A stretch of 64,000 bases of DNA from Polytrichum commune (taxonomy: Eukaryota; Streptophyta; Polytrichopsida; Polytrichales; Polytrichaceae). Positions within the stretch are counted from its first letter, which is position 1. Each line of letters opens with the position of its first letter. The DNA lies in NCBI GenBank assembly GCA_950295325.1, contig OX485805.1, positions 31,793,501 to 31,857,500 on the forward strand, written 5' to 3'. Positions 10,806 to 23,049 of the stretch are shown here, in pieces. The notes below the pieces were generated by a model, which made no database searches, was not told where the DNA came from, and saw nothing but the letters and a program-made list of their open reading frames with translations. The translations under genes were made by a program, and so were the position numbers.

Positions 10806-13800
10806 TTTCAATAGAAGATGGAGAACAAGAAATATTGATCGAATAACACCTACATTAAAGAACAAAAAACACATCAAAGTTCTAGCATTGACATGAATGT
10901 GAGCCCGTTCTCCTTACAATGATCATATGTGACCGAGGTGCAAGGTAAGATGTATTGTCTTTCTTCATAAGGTGGGCTCTATGGGGTTGGGGGAGCTAAC
11001 ACCCGCACATTATAAGTGCATGCGTTCACACTTTTGAGCTCATTTGAAGAGCTCTATTAAACTATAAAATGTTTCATGTGGTAGGGATCATTGTTGTGAC
11101 ACACACTTATAGGAGAATGTCATAGGGCCTTGTTGAGTTCAACCTCTCATTTTGCAGCCTCCTTCATATCTCACCGTCTACGATAAGGGAGAATCGACAG
11201 TTAGTTACAAATGAACCGGTTGAGTTTGAGAAATAACCGGTTGAAGTTCAAGATTGCAGGAAAATTACTGATCATTTTAGAGGATTTTGTAGAATATACC
11301 CCAATTTAATAAAGGAAACCCAAATGATGTCAACATGTAACTGGTTGGACTTGCAAACACTAGGATCTCAACCGATTATGCCCAAAAATCTCCCCGATCA
11401 CTGCTCACCATAACCATGGCTACATTAAAGTGATCACTAAATTGGTTTAATAACCTCAACATGTGCATGTGTAATGAGTGGACTCAAGTGGCTCAACCAA
11501 CCATTTGGAAGCGGTGAGGTCCCAAGTTTGGAACACTCCGCTAACACCCTTAATGTAGTAGTGCATGCCTAAGTAGGCCCTACACAATGCGATGACATGC
11601 CTATACATAAGCCTATTGTTTGATGAATTTTGTTTTGGTTGGGTAGACCTCACATATACAAATATTATGATTATATGCAAATTTTCCCATGTTAATGTTT
11701 CATCATTTGGTGGGTGCCACAATTGGTTTTGTCCCACTACACTATACCATATAATACTACTAAAATCGACCAATGATATTCGCCATTTTTACCTACTAAA
11801 TTGGTCGGTTTGCCAGGGACTTGACCACGTGATCCTTATAGTGAAAGTCAAATTAATCCAAATATGCAAACAATATGCTCACATCGGTGAATCCATAACG
11901 ATGAGTAAAGGTTATGGATCTTGCTTAGATAACTGCAAACTTTGTTACATCAAAAGTAGGTAAGTTAACCTAGGTCGGATTTGTCAGTACGGTGAGAGAG
12001 AAGCAATGTAAAATATTATAGTTGTCACTTGAAAGTGAGAAGAAGGCATGCTTGAATGCACAACAATTGTCTTCTTCTTCTTCTTCTTACTTTATACAAT
12101 TGCATTCATCAAATTGAGAAACTCCATAAGGTTCCATTTTTTTTGCCATTGGTGAAAGGTATGAAGTGCCACAAACCCTAGCCACCTCACCTATTACAAT
12201 AGGAATTGAAGGAAACAAGAGTGGCTCAAACCCAAGGCCTTAACCCATATCTCATGCAAGCTTTGCAGTTTAGCCACGTATGGCCAAAATAAGTGTCCAT
12301 GGAGATTTTTGGGCATATATGGTCGAACTTCAATTGTGTCCAAGTCCAATTGGTTACATGTCGACATCTTTTAGTTTTTTCTTTTTGAATTTGAGGTACA
12401 TTATGTTAACTCCTCTAAAATAAGCAATAATATTCACAAAGTCTTGAACTTCAACCAATCAATTCTCATACTCAATTGATTCGTTTGTAAGTAACGCAAG
12501 TTCTCCAAATTCATTGACAGGAATAGTTTGCGGATGAGTGATATTCCTAGCACTTGGTTTCTAGTGCACTTTACCATCTATGGTCCATCTAATCATAGTA
12601 TGGGTATATGGATGAATCATATTTTCAACCAAGCACATGGGAACATAGGGGTTTGCCTTTGAGGGAGAGTACATGCAAGTTGGCTTGTCCACATTTGTTC
12701 CAAGTGTTCACTTTTGAAATGAGGCAATAGTATGCGGGATCCCTTCAATTATTATGATGCCCATTTTAATATTACATATAGACACGGGATAGATATGTAC
12801 CAACTTGAAATGAACCAACATCATAATTCATGTGGGTGGCAATATCGAAGTCATCTTTCTTTGAAGCAAGCGTGCAATAATTTAGGAGAGAAATGAGAGA
12901 ACAATGAAGACACATGCGAATCTCTAAATTCCTTAGCTCAATGGAAAGAAGCCAACCAAATGGCTCTTATATGAAACAATCAGTTGGGGAATGTGCAAAC
13001 AAAAGAGATGTGGCATGGTTTGAGGCAAAAAGAAAAAGAAAAAGGGTGGAGATATGGAAGAGTGTAAATGTGAAGTGGTAGTAGGACGGAAGGTTAGAGG
13101 AGCACACCTCTAAAGTCATGGATGGTGATTGAGAGATGGCACCTTGAGGTGGCAATTTCCTCCACAAAACAACATGGCCTGAGACTTGGCCCCAACGGCG
13201 CTAGTCTATGTGAATAAACTCAAATTTTGGACATCTTGAAGGGCAAATTTGCATAGAAGGTCTGACAACCCAATATTAATAATTACATGTCATATTTGAA
13301 CAAGATAGATAGAATAGATAGATAGATAGATAGATAGATAGAAACTCCGGTCCCTTTTTAGCAAGGGGCCGGTGTGAATAAAGTGTCCGTTCGTAATGCC
13401 AATGACATATTTGAACAACCAAAACCTTACTCATCCAAAAAGCCCACCTATGCATGAATTTTCAATGACACAATGAGGATGTGTAGCCAAGTCATGAAAT
13501 GATGAGGGCCAAGGACATTGTCAAGTGTAAGGCAATGGAGGTGAAAATTTTATGGTGAATGAAAATCGTCCATAGCCCATCGATTTATATCTTAAAGGCC
13601 TCTTTCCACACAATCTTGGTGAGGGGGCTTTTAGTATTACTCCTGGGACTTTTAGCTAATTGCATCAACAATCTAAACTTGCACTTTGTAAATATTTTCT
13701 AGACTATCTAACAATTACGACATGTTTCAACTAGGGTTAAGTGGAGGAGGGGCTTTGATCCATACAGATGGGTAACATAAATAAATGCCCCTAACTTAGA

Positions 13801-14269
13801 TCAACACAATGGGGTTTGAAGCATCTGTGACTCTATTTTTTTTTTTGCAATTAAATATGGTTCAAACATTTTAACACCCGGATCCACTTTGAAGGGCTAA
13901 TTTGACGAGATAATTGCCACGTACAATGGAGTCACAACTAAAAGCACCCAAACCCTGCCAAAGCGGTCGGGAATAGGTGCAACTACTAACCTTCCACAAC
14001 AACAAAATTTTGGCGAGCTCTTTATGAGCGGGTCTTTTGGCCATTTGTTTGGTGGATGGGAGATTCGCTTGTTGGTTAAAGGAGATCCCTCCTACTCCCT
14101 ACTTTGTTGTGAACTTTTGTTGCAAAAAGGCTCTCCTACTGCTTATTATCTTGACCACATGTTGTTCTTTTCCCTTCATAAATCGCTTACATTCCCTACA
14201 TTCTTTTCTCCCCTTTCCATTCTCTCCTCCACACGAATACCTCCTCCTCTTTCCTGCCAAGTGTTCCAA
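10806..14269. other. Intergenic DNA with repeat fragments
   Basis: No gene is supported. Fragments recur elsewhere: 11,215-11,315 (GTTTGAGAAATAACCGGTTG ... AGAATATACCC) matches about 61,155-61,220, and 11,335-11,395 (TTGGACTTGCAAACACTAG) matches about 27,660-27,715. A GATA microsatellite lies at 13,303-13,342 and a TTC run near 12,069-12,087. Open frames here are short and look random. Confidence 0.5.
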
Positions 14270-14525
14270 CGTGAGGTAGATGGGTTTTAAGTGGCTCGTT
14301 TTCTTAATCGGACCCCTGTATTTGATTGGTATGTGGTTCAGTGAGGATTAGAGAGCAAACATCATAAAGAGACATGCTTAAAAGAGGTTGGATTACATTT
14401 TCAAATATTCATAACTTACTCTATGCTTAATAGTGAACACGACTGGAAGGACCTCTGTACCATGTTAAGAAATCAAGCAATAAGCACTTCCGATAATCAT
14501 AACTAAATCAGGGGGAATTCCGATC
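14270..14525 (+). repeat. Dispersed repeat, copy 3
   Basis: Contains GTATTTGATTGGTATGTGG, AAAGAGGTTGGATTACA and GCACTTCCGATAATCATAAC in the same order as the copies at 4.9 and 10.55 kb. Confidence 0.5.
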
Positions 14526-14744
14526 TTTAATCCAAGTTTTGCATATGTTTCATTGTAGATTTGCTAATGCAACACAAAGTGTTGTTGTGTATACCTAAAC
14601 AGTAGAAGCTGGAGAACGTGAAAAAGGAACCAAATAACACTTGCAAACCTTATAGAGTTTCTCCCCTTGGGTTACTTGGTTCCTTTGCCGTCATGTTCCC
14701 AACATTCTTAATGTCTTGTCACTAAGCCTCACCACGTAACGCCT

Positions 14745-15700
14745 GTGGTCTTATTGTGGGCATTCCCAACTCCACATACAATTTTGGCTATTGGATTGGA
14801 TGGGAAATCGTCTCATCCAATTAGCTATTGCGAGTCGTGAAGATTGTCGTTTTAAGTTTCAGAATCATAGTAGAGATGCAAAAGTTGTGCAAAGATCAAA
14901 ACGAGGATTTTTTTTGGTTTATCTTTAAACAATCACATAGGCCCTCCCTGATTGTGCTACACTATTTTGTCTAATTAGCGTGGGTAACCATTCGAAGTTA
15001 CACATGGCTATAACATTTTCCCGAGAGTATCATTTTTTACCCATATAAGATAAGTAGTTAGTATGCACACCGAAGAATATGATATAACTTAGTTGGTAAG
15101 AAACGATGATATCCGTAAAACATTATAGCAACACGTAACTCCAAATGGTAACCCACATTGATTAGACAAAACATTGTGGCTATTGAACCTCAAATGGTGT
15201 TTGCATAATTGACCACATAGTCCAATACCATCATGCCACGTGTCTATTTGGCGGTTTGTTCTTTTACTACCAACTTTGTCCATATACCAGTCAAATATGG
15301 GTATCCAACGAAGAAAGATTGATATGTGGGCCTTATGTGGTCACCCTTTCTTCATTGGATACCTATATTTGACTGGTATATATGGACAAGGCTGGTAGTA
15401 AAAGAACGAACCTCAAAAACGACACGTGTTACGATGATGTTGGACCATGTGCTCAATTATACAAACACCATTCAAGGTTCAATAGCTGACACAATCGAGG
15501 AGGGCCTATGTGATCGTTTATAGAATGACAAAATCGTCATTTTGACCTTTGCACGACTTTCACATCTCAACACCAATTCCTAAAACTGAAATGACAATCT
15601 TCCTGTTTTACAATCGCTAACCGGATGAAACAATTCCCGATCCAATCCAACACCAATAAATTCTATGTGGAGTTGGAAGTGCCCATTATAAGAGCCCCCC
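14745..15700. mobile_element. Imperfect foldback element (about 950 bp)
   Basis: The two halves are imperfect inverted repeats. ATTGTGGGCATTCCCAACTCC at 14.75 kb pairs with the end near 15,690 (AGTGCCCATTATAAG), the Gly-poor stretch GCAAAGATCAAAACGA pairs with TTTTGACCTTTGC, and CACATAGGCCCTCC pairs with GGAGGGCCTATGTG. No transposase is inside and I could not define a target-site duplication. Related half-copies occur at 44.4-45.1, 47.9-48.2 and 49.8-50.2 kb, so it is a mobile family, probably a non-autonomous DNA transposon. The right end abuts the 5' flank of the pyrophosphatase gene, with a C11 run at about 15,698. Confidence 0.55.
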
Positions 15701-16183
15701 CCCCCCCCAATTACCGTACAAGCTTTGGTTTGCTACTTTCTTCCCCTCTCCTCCAAAAGAGCATCTCCACTTTTGTTCCCCACTTTTTCTCCTCACCGAG
15801 CTCTCGTTGTTGCGGCTTCCGCTTCTTCTTCGCCGTCTCTCTTTCTGCGTCGGCCTCGTCGCCGCCAGAGAAGACGGACCCAACACCAGGTGCCTCCAAT
15901 TCTTCATACACACAGTAAGATTCCCTCAACAGTCATCAGTAACTCCCTCTCCTAACCCATTCAATTCCCCACTTGCCGCTTCTTAACCCACAATAGCTTA
16001 GATTAGAGACTCTCACTCTCTCAGACTCTTTCAGAGTGAAGAGGCAGAGCGCCACACCCCTTCCCTGCCCTTCTCTCTTCACTTCACTTCTCCCCTCTTC
16101 TCGTCTCTTCTGCTTTCCTTTCGTTTCGTTTGCTGCTTTGTTTTGCTACTGGGTTTGCCTCCACCTGCCCCTGTTTCGAAGGG
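15701..16183 (+). promoter_or_regulatory. Pyrophosphatase promoter and pyrimidine-rich 5' UTR
   Basis: The sequence changes abruptly to C/T-rich DNA (CTCTC, TCTTC runs) leading to the ATG at 16,184, typical of a plant 5' UTR. Short open frames across it follow from base composition. No TATA box could be placed confidently. Confidence 0.45.
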
Positions 16184-19100
16184 ATGGATTCCACGAGCTC
16201 TGTGGCCGATGAGATGGTGCAGGCGCCACTATCCCAGCCTGCTCCTGCTGCGCACGCCAAGCCCAACGCTACCAAGAAGCAGCAGCAAAGGTCTACTCCG
16301 CAACTCAACGACCGCATCATGGCCACCATGGAGCGCCGCTCGGTGGCCGCCCACCCCTGGCACGACCTCGAAATCGGTACGCATTCATCTCGCCGCATGG
16401 ATGTGTGTATGTCGCATTGAGACGTTATTTGTATCTCGTGCTGCCATTGTTGTTGTTGTTGTTGTTGTTGTTGTGGTGGTGCTATCCTCCCATTCGGAGG
16501 AGGATCACAATTCGAAATGGTGGAAGCTGGGGCTATGTCTGGGAGGATTTGACAAGGTTGAAGTGATTGTCTTGGAGGTTAAACCTTCCATCATGCTTAC
16601 CATCCTTGAGTAGTCCGTGTAGTCTCCCCCCTCTCTCTCTCTCTCTATGTTCTCTCTCTACCGTATGTGTGTCGCCTTGAAAAATTCTTTACGTGCCGCG
16701 ATTGTTGTTGTTGTTGTTGTCGTCTTCCTTCTATCCGCCCATTCGGAGGAGGCTCATAATTAGAAATTGTGGAAGCTGGGGAAGCTGGGGTAATGTGTTT
16801 TTGTAATGAATTTGACGAGTCGAAGTGATTGACTCGGAGATCATCCGTTCATCATACATACCATTCTTGAGTAGTCTGTGTAGTCTCCCGGGGCAAATGA
16901 GATAGTTTTTGGGTTGTACGGATAACCCCAGAACGATTCCATTGTGGAGAATACCTCTTCAAATGAAAGAATCTTGGTAGATGGGAGAAGCGAGAAGGGA
17001 GAAGGGAAAAGGGAAAAGGGAGAAGGTTTTATGTCCGAAGAAGATAGGCGACAATGAAATGAATGAGGTGTCGACTAATGAGAGCTTGCCACTTGAGTAT
17101 GGTCGGCATTCATACATGCATACATTCAAGGATTTTCATTCTTGGAAATTTGTTCTCGAGAATAGAGTTATGCTTTCACGTGATGGAACTTTTCGTCGAG
17201 AGTTGGTTCGTTGTGGATTTCCATTAGTTGTTTGCATATAAGATCAATAATTTCATTCCACTTGTGATGGTACGTAGTCTTTAAATTTGAATAAAAAGCA
17301 ATAATAGATAAAACCCATCAACTCCCTAAAAGTTATGTTGAGTTAGAGGATAACTCATATGTCATGTGGGAATTTGGGAAAGTGCTTTGTACGCTCACTT
17401 CATCCATGGTTGAACATAATGTGAGCCTCTCTCACAATCAGACAGTCTGGCTGAACCCTAAATTGTTAGCCATCAGAGCTTAGTTTTGTGTTGCAACTTC
17501 TTATTACTTTCACCCACCATCTCTTTGCACTTATGCGGTGTGCATGTGCCTCATGCAGGTCCAGAAGCACCGGCAGTCTTTAACTGTGTATTTGACTTCA
17601 CCCAGCCCTGTGTTCAGTTCAGATGCATGGAAAATGATTCCTGTTTTGTGGGAAACCGAGACAAGTTTTGTGGAATTGCTTGCTGTGCTCCATTCCATTC
17701 AACTTTTAAGGATGGGAAAATCAAAACGAATCAGCGTATGAGAGTGATCAATCATCTTGTGCTGCTAAAATCTGATTTGTTTTGGAAGTTTAAAATGCCA
17801 CTTCCTCCCCTCCATGCAGGTCATTGAGATTGGAAAGGGGAGCAAAGTAAAATACGAGCTTGACAAGAAGAGCGGTCTGATCAAGGTGACTGTCAAGATG
17901 ATGTTTTCTTCAGCAGCCAAATTTTGAATTTTGAATTCTTCACCCCTGGATACTTTGAAATGATGCTAAGTGTGTGCTGTTGCTGTGTTTGTTTGTTTTG
18001 TTTGTTTGTTCAGGTTGACCGAATCCTCTACTCATCAGTGGTGTATCCTCACAACTATGGGTTTATCCCACGCACACTCTGTGAAGACGAAGATCCTATC
18101 GATGTTCTTGTCATCATGCAGGTTACCTTTCATAGAAAACTCATATTGGCAGAGACTAGAGTGTGTGCGTGAGGTTGGGATTACTCGTAGTCTCTTCATG
18201 GTAATATATAGTGGAGTACAATAAGCACTCAAAAGTTCTATGTTGGGGATTCACTATGGTCACCAGAGTGTGATTCACTAGGGTCAACTTCCATGCGATG
18301 GGTTGGCAACCCTTTCTTGACAAATGCTCCCTACATGGTGGATCCCCTTCCATCCATGAGGTAAGCTTTCGGGGTATGTCCATCGAGGGGGCAAGCATTT
18401 GTGCAATAACATCTTTCCTTTCATCAAAGGGGAGGAGGGGGGCTTAGCCTTTATTGAACCTTTGTGAGCATGTCAACACCCATGGAGGCACAATAGTGCT
18501 TTGGGCTGAGTTTTTTCCCACAGGAGTTGGCTCTTAAGGGCATAGCAAGTTGTGGTTTATCGGTATTTGTTTTGTGCTTGCCATAGATGGCATGGCACAT
18601 TTTCTCACAGAAAATGGTGGTTTTTCATCCCTTTTGGGTATTGGTTTTTGAATATTGAGGTGAGGTAGATGGGTCTTAAATGGCTACTTTTTTCCGATTA
18701 GGCCACTTCTCCTAGGGTATCAAACAGGCAATTAGTCTTATATTTAGCAAATCCAAATCCAGGCAGCTGCAGCCATTTTCTTCATTTGGAGCTCATATTA
18801 ATTGGTTGTATTTATTATTGAAGTGAAAATTTTCTTTTAAGATTATCATAGAGGTCCCCCCAATGGTGATGTTGACTATCTAGCCTAGAATAGTTCTATT
18901 TCTGAGCATGTATTCATTTGGAGCTCATCTTTTAATCACGTGATGCCTTTTTGGTGTCCATTCTTAGTAGATCCACACCTAGCCACACACCACTCAAATA
19001 TATATATATATATATATATATATAGGTGCCTGATTAAGAGGAGAAGCCGATTTATGCCCACTTACCTTAATGATTTTCTTGGTGTGTGATGAATGCAGGA

Positions 19101-19858
19101 GCCTGTTCTTCCAGGCAGCTTCCTTCGAGCAAGAGCGATTGGCCTCATGCCCATGATTGACCAGGAAATGATCTGAACTGAATTCTCACTTTTGTATTGA
19201 GCATTCCAGAAAGTTTTCTGCTAAATTCTATATTGATAGGGATCGGAAAGCCTCACACACTCTGTTTCTTGAACAGGGTGAAAAAGATGACAAAATCATT
19301 GCAGTTTGTGCCGATGATCCCGAGTATCGCCATTTCAAGGACATCAAAGATCTCCCTCCTCACCGACTGGCTGAGATCCGTCGGTTTTTCGAGGATTGTA
19401 AGTCTTGCTCAAACACACTTGTGGTAATAGAGAGCATTGTATTTAGCAAGATATTACGAAGGCATATTTGCTTTAATCCATGAGACTTATCAGTTTTTTA
19501 ATGAGCAGGACCTACATGATTCATGCATACCTCGTTTTGTAGAATCAAACTCAATTTTCTTGTATTCTGCCTCAACAACTGATTCAAACCTCTCACGAAT
19601 ATTTTGGTTGACAGACAAGAAAAATGAAAATAAGGAAGTTGCTGTGGATGACTTCCTTGGCGCAGAGTCTGCTGTAGCAGCCATCAGCCACTCCATGTAA
19701 GTTCACATCTTTTTCACTTGGTTCGTATGCTTTGGATGTGCAAAAATTCACATTTATTATGCTCTTCATTTAATGGTGATGGGTATGGATTTCTAATTTT
19801 GGTGTTCTTATACAGGGATCTCTATGCCTCATACATTGTGGAGAGCTTGCGACAATGA
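16184..19858 (+). CDS. PPA: Soluble inorganic pyrophosphatase (family I), 235 aa
   Basis: Hydrolyses pyrophosphate to two phosphates with Mg2+, pulling biosynthetic reactions forward in the cytosol. Eight exons: 16184-16376, 17559-17587 (a 29-bp microexon), 17820-17885, 18014-18121, 19099-19164, 19277-19397, 19615-19696, 19816-19858. Frames join exactly, giving 235 aa. The family signature D-E-D-P-I-D-V is at about 121-127. [14 protein letters not shown] (about 86-99), [23 protein letters not shown] and [13 protein letters not shown] are all where plant sPPases have them. The variable N-terminus (Gln/Lys/Pro-rich) has no clear transit peptide. All introns are GT-AG except the fifth (19165-19276), which by protein continuity must run GA-AG. 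It is the best-supported gene of the window after the NLR. Confidence 0.95.
16440..16890. repeat. Duplicated block in pyrophosphatase intron 1
   Basis: 16,440-16,632 and 16,696-16,890 share a (GTT)n run, CCCATTCGGAGGAGG, GTGGAAGCTGGGG and TTGAGTAGTC.GTGTAGTCTCCC in the same order. This is a tandem duplication of about 250 bp in the first intron. A short CT microsatellite (about 16,630-16,647) separates the copies. Confidence 0.7.
18655..19025 (+). repeat. Dispersed repeat in pyrophosphatase intron 4, plus AT microsatellite
   Basis: Matches 20,110-20,430 in motif order: TTAGCAAATCCAAATC, ATGTTGACTAT, CTTTTTGGTGTC.(A/G)TTCTTAG and ACCACxCA. The copy in the intron ends at an (AT)n run, 18,998-19,024. 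Together they suggest a transposon-like family with one insertion inside the gene and one just downstream. Confidence 0.55.
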
Positions 19859-22800
19859 GGCCTCTCATCCCTTATAATGTGTCGTCAGGGATTTAGGAAT
19901 GTCATTCTTGTGATGATTTTACAGACAACTAAAACATGGAGGGCATGGCACCTCTGTTGCTTATTATTTTCATGACCTTTTTAATATCATAGTTTCCTTG
20001 AAGAAAATGCCTCATGTTATGTTTTAAGCTCCAGTGCTTCCACATTGCATTTGTTATTCATGCTAGGAGACTTGAAATATCCTAAGTCGCATGTCTTGAC
20101 CTCATAATTGACATAAGGTAAGTGGGTCTTACACAGACACTTTTAGTTTTGCACCCACTTCTAGTAGGATATGAAACACACCTATTCGAAGGTGATTAGC
20201 AAATCCAAATCATGCCCAATGCCTCTTTCCTTATGACTTTCGGATCTTGTATGAATATGCTATTTGTTGTCAAAGTGAAGATTCTCTGCATCATGTATCA
20301 TATAGGTCCTAATCATGTTGACTATTACATCTAGAATGATCAATAGATGTAGTTGAATCTCATTTCAACACATGTCTTTTTGGTGTCTGTTCTTAGATCC
20401 TCACCCTACTATTCACCACCCAAAATTAGGCATTGGTTTAAGAAAAAGGCACTGAATTACACACGTCTACCCTGTTAGCTCTCAGGTTACTTGCCAAAGA
20501 ACTACAGTACCTATGTTAGAGAGATCTTGTTCACATAAGAAAATAAAACATTTTAATTCCTTAGGAGCTTATAAATCTGTAGGCTTTACCACATGGCAAG
20601 AGAGGGAATATAGTCAACATAAGGATGATTTTGTGGGGCCCAAGACATGTTTTTCTCTTCAAAGAAACCAATTTATGCATCTCATTAGTAATTGAGAAGA
20701 TCCAACAATTATATAGTTGAAAAATTCAGGTGCTACACTGACTATCTCATTAGTGCGTGTGGTACTATTTCTTGAATCAAGCTCTATTTTATTAAATATC
20801 AAAATTAGAGGGGGCTGAAATTTTCATTGAGTGACACTAAATTCATGACTTCATGCTTGTTTATAAATATATCTTTCAAAGTAAATTAGTGCATCTTTCA
20901 AGGTGTTTGTAGATTGCATAATTTACATGGGTGAGCTCGAAGAGGCTTCTTCTTCTTTTCAGTCATTGCCACTCACTACTGAGGCATCTCCTAACACTAA
21001 GAAATTGAAAAGTCTTGCTTGCATTGAGAGTTTCTGGCACTTTTGACACTTTGGGCTCTTGAAACCTTAGATCTTTTGGTGGCACTACTTTCATAGCGTA
21101 AAGAAATTTAGTATCACCTTCACTATTCTTGTACACTCACCAAATGGGATAACCAATGTAGTGAATATGCTTGCAAGATAACCAACCAACCAACCCATTG
21201 GCTACTCTTGATGTTGCCTACAACAAGCTAGCCTCATCCACCATGTTATTGCACTTGATTTACAGCTTGATCGAATAATTGCAATCCACACGTAAGTTTC
21301 TATCCCTACAATGAACATGACCACAAATGTCTACGGACAAACACTCTATTCACTCTGGACTTGGTCTTGCCTTGAGACCGTTGTTTTTTTTAGGGTAATG
21401 TTTTTTTGTACTTTTTTATTTGGATTTTGTGTAGAATGGGATAAATAAAAATAGGTGAGATTATCCTAATCATTGATCAATTTCATCTCATCGATAACAT
21501 TACTCAACTGATGAGTTGTATTTAGTTGCCCTAACTTTAGTTTCAGTTTGGTTCCAGTGGGATTTTGGCATTCGGAGTCTTTATTCTTGCATCTACTGCC
21601 AACCCCGCGACCACAACTCAGTGACTGTGTAATGTTATGTTAACTTTTGTTTGTAAGCATGTTTTGGAATTTGGGCAATTTTCATATAGTGCCTTTGATA
21701 AAAATAATGTAAAGTAGATGATGTAATAGAACCAACATTTTTTTAATCATTAGTTTAGAATTGAAAATTGATTCTATGTTCACTTTACACCTCATTTTTT
21801 TCTTATGGAAATGAATTTATTAGTAATTTTTTCTTTTAATTTTTATCATAACGTCACATGACTCCTTGTTGCATTCCGTGGGACCATGTATCAAATGAGC
21901 ATAATTCTCCTTTATTTCCGGGATTCCCCATTTATGGGAGCACTTAGGCTGTGTAATGTGAACTCTTTGATGCTTACTAATGTTATGAATCCTCAGTAAC
22001 GGATGTAATCTTTATTTTACTGCAATGGAAGCAACACTCCATCCAATTCAGAGGACAATGTACTTTATGATATCTAAGTGTTCATAACATTACTTAGCAT
22101 GCAACTCTCGTTTCGTGGGCCCTCAATATAAGAATGGGATGCTCAAAAAGTTGCACAGGGAGACTCATACCAGACTAAACTCCCAACATCTGACTGTTAT
22201 ACTATGAGGGCCCAAGCCACTGAGTAATGTTACGCCAAGTTTTCACCAACAAATAAGTTTAACTTCGAGCACTGAATTTGGGAAAAGTGCAATGAAAAGA
22301 AGGAAAAGAAGTGTCCTAATTTCTCTAATAGTTATTTGTAATATTTACACAACCGTTTGTTATGAACATGTTTCAACATTATTGTGTATCCCCCCTTAAA
22401 ATACTACATTATGGCAACATGTATACTTCTTCTAAGAGGAAGTGACCTCCCCCAGGGGGAAATGGGTGGAGAGGTAGAGCACCCTTGGTAGTTGCCATAG
22501 CAAGGGAGGGCAAAGGATCTAGACTAGAGACCATATTGAAAAGCGAGGTCCTTGGGAATGAAACTCGGAACCTCTCCACCGTGCTAGTGAATGGTCTTGC
22601 CCAGACTCTAAAAATGCGACTTGCGAACCCAGCTAGGGATCTCATGAATGCCTATGAAGAGAAGATGACAGAGGCAATCGGCTCCAATGATCAAGCTTGC
22701 GACATCACAGAATAGTCTGCCACAGCAATCTCTCAAGAAGTGCCAGTAGTTAGGGGTCACATATAGATAAATAGACAGACAGACAATGAGGGAGAGCGGG

Positions 22801-22880
22801 TAGGATCGATTGATTGCAGTCTTGTGAAGTGTAAGAGCTTGGTGACCAGAAGCAGCAGCAACAGAAACAGACAAGGCGAG
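19859..22880. other. Intergenic DNA with a dispersed repeat
   Basis: 19,859-20,100 is the likely 3' UTR and flank of the pyrophosphatase gene. 20,110-20,430 is the second copy of the intron 4 repeat. 20,450-22,880 contains no supported gene; an open frame at 22,485-22,715 has no recognisable feature. Confidence 0.5.
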
Positions 22881-23049
22881 TGACTCCTAGTGAGTTGTAA
22901 GGAGATGGCCGCTACAACAAGAAACCACCGAGGAGCCGGATTCAAAGGAGAGAAGAAAAGGAGAATAGATCTAGGTCTAGGAGATGAAGGAGAAGGAAGA
23001 GCATCAACACCATTATACGCTACCAACATTAGGGTTTTACTCTTCTCTG

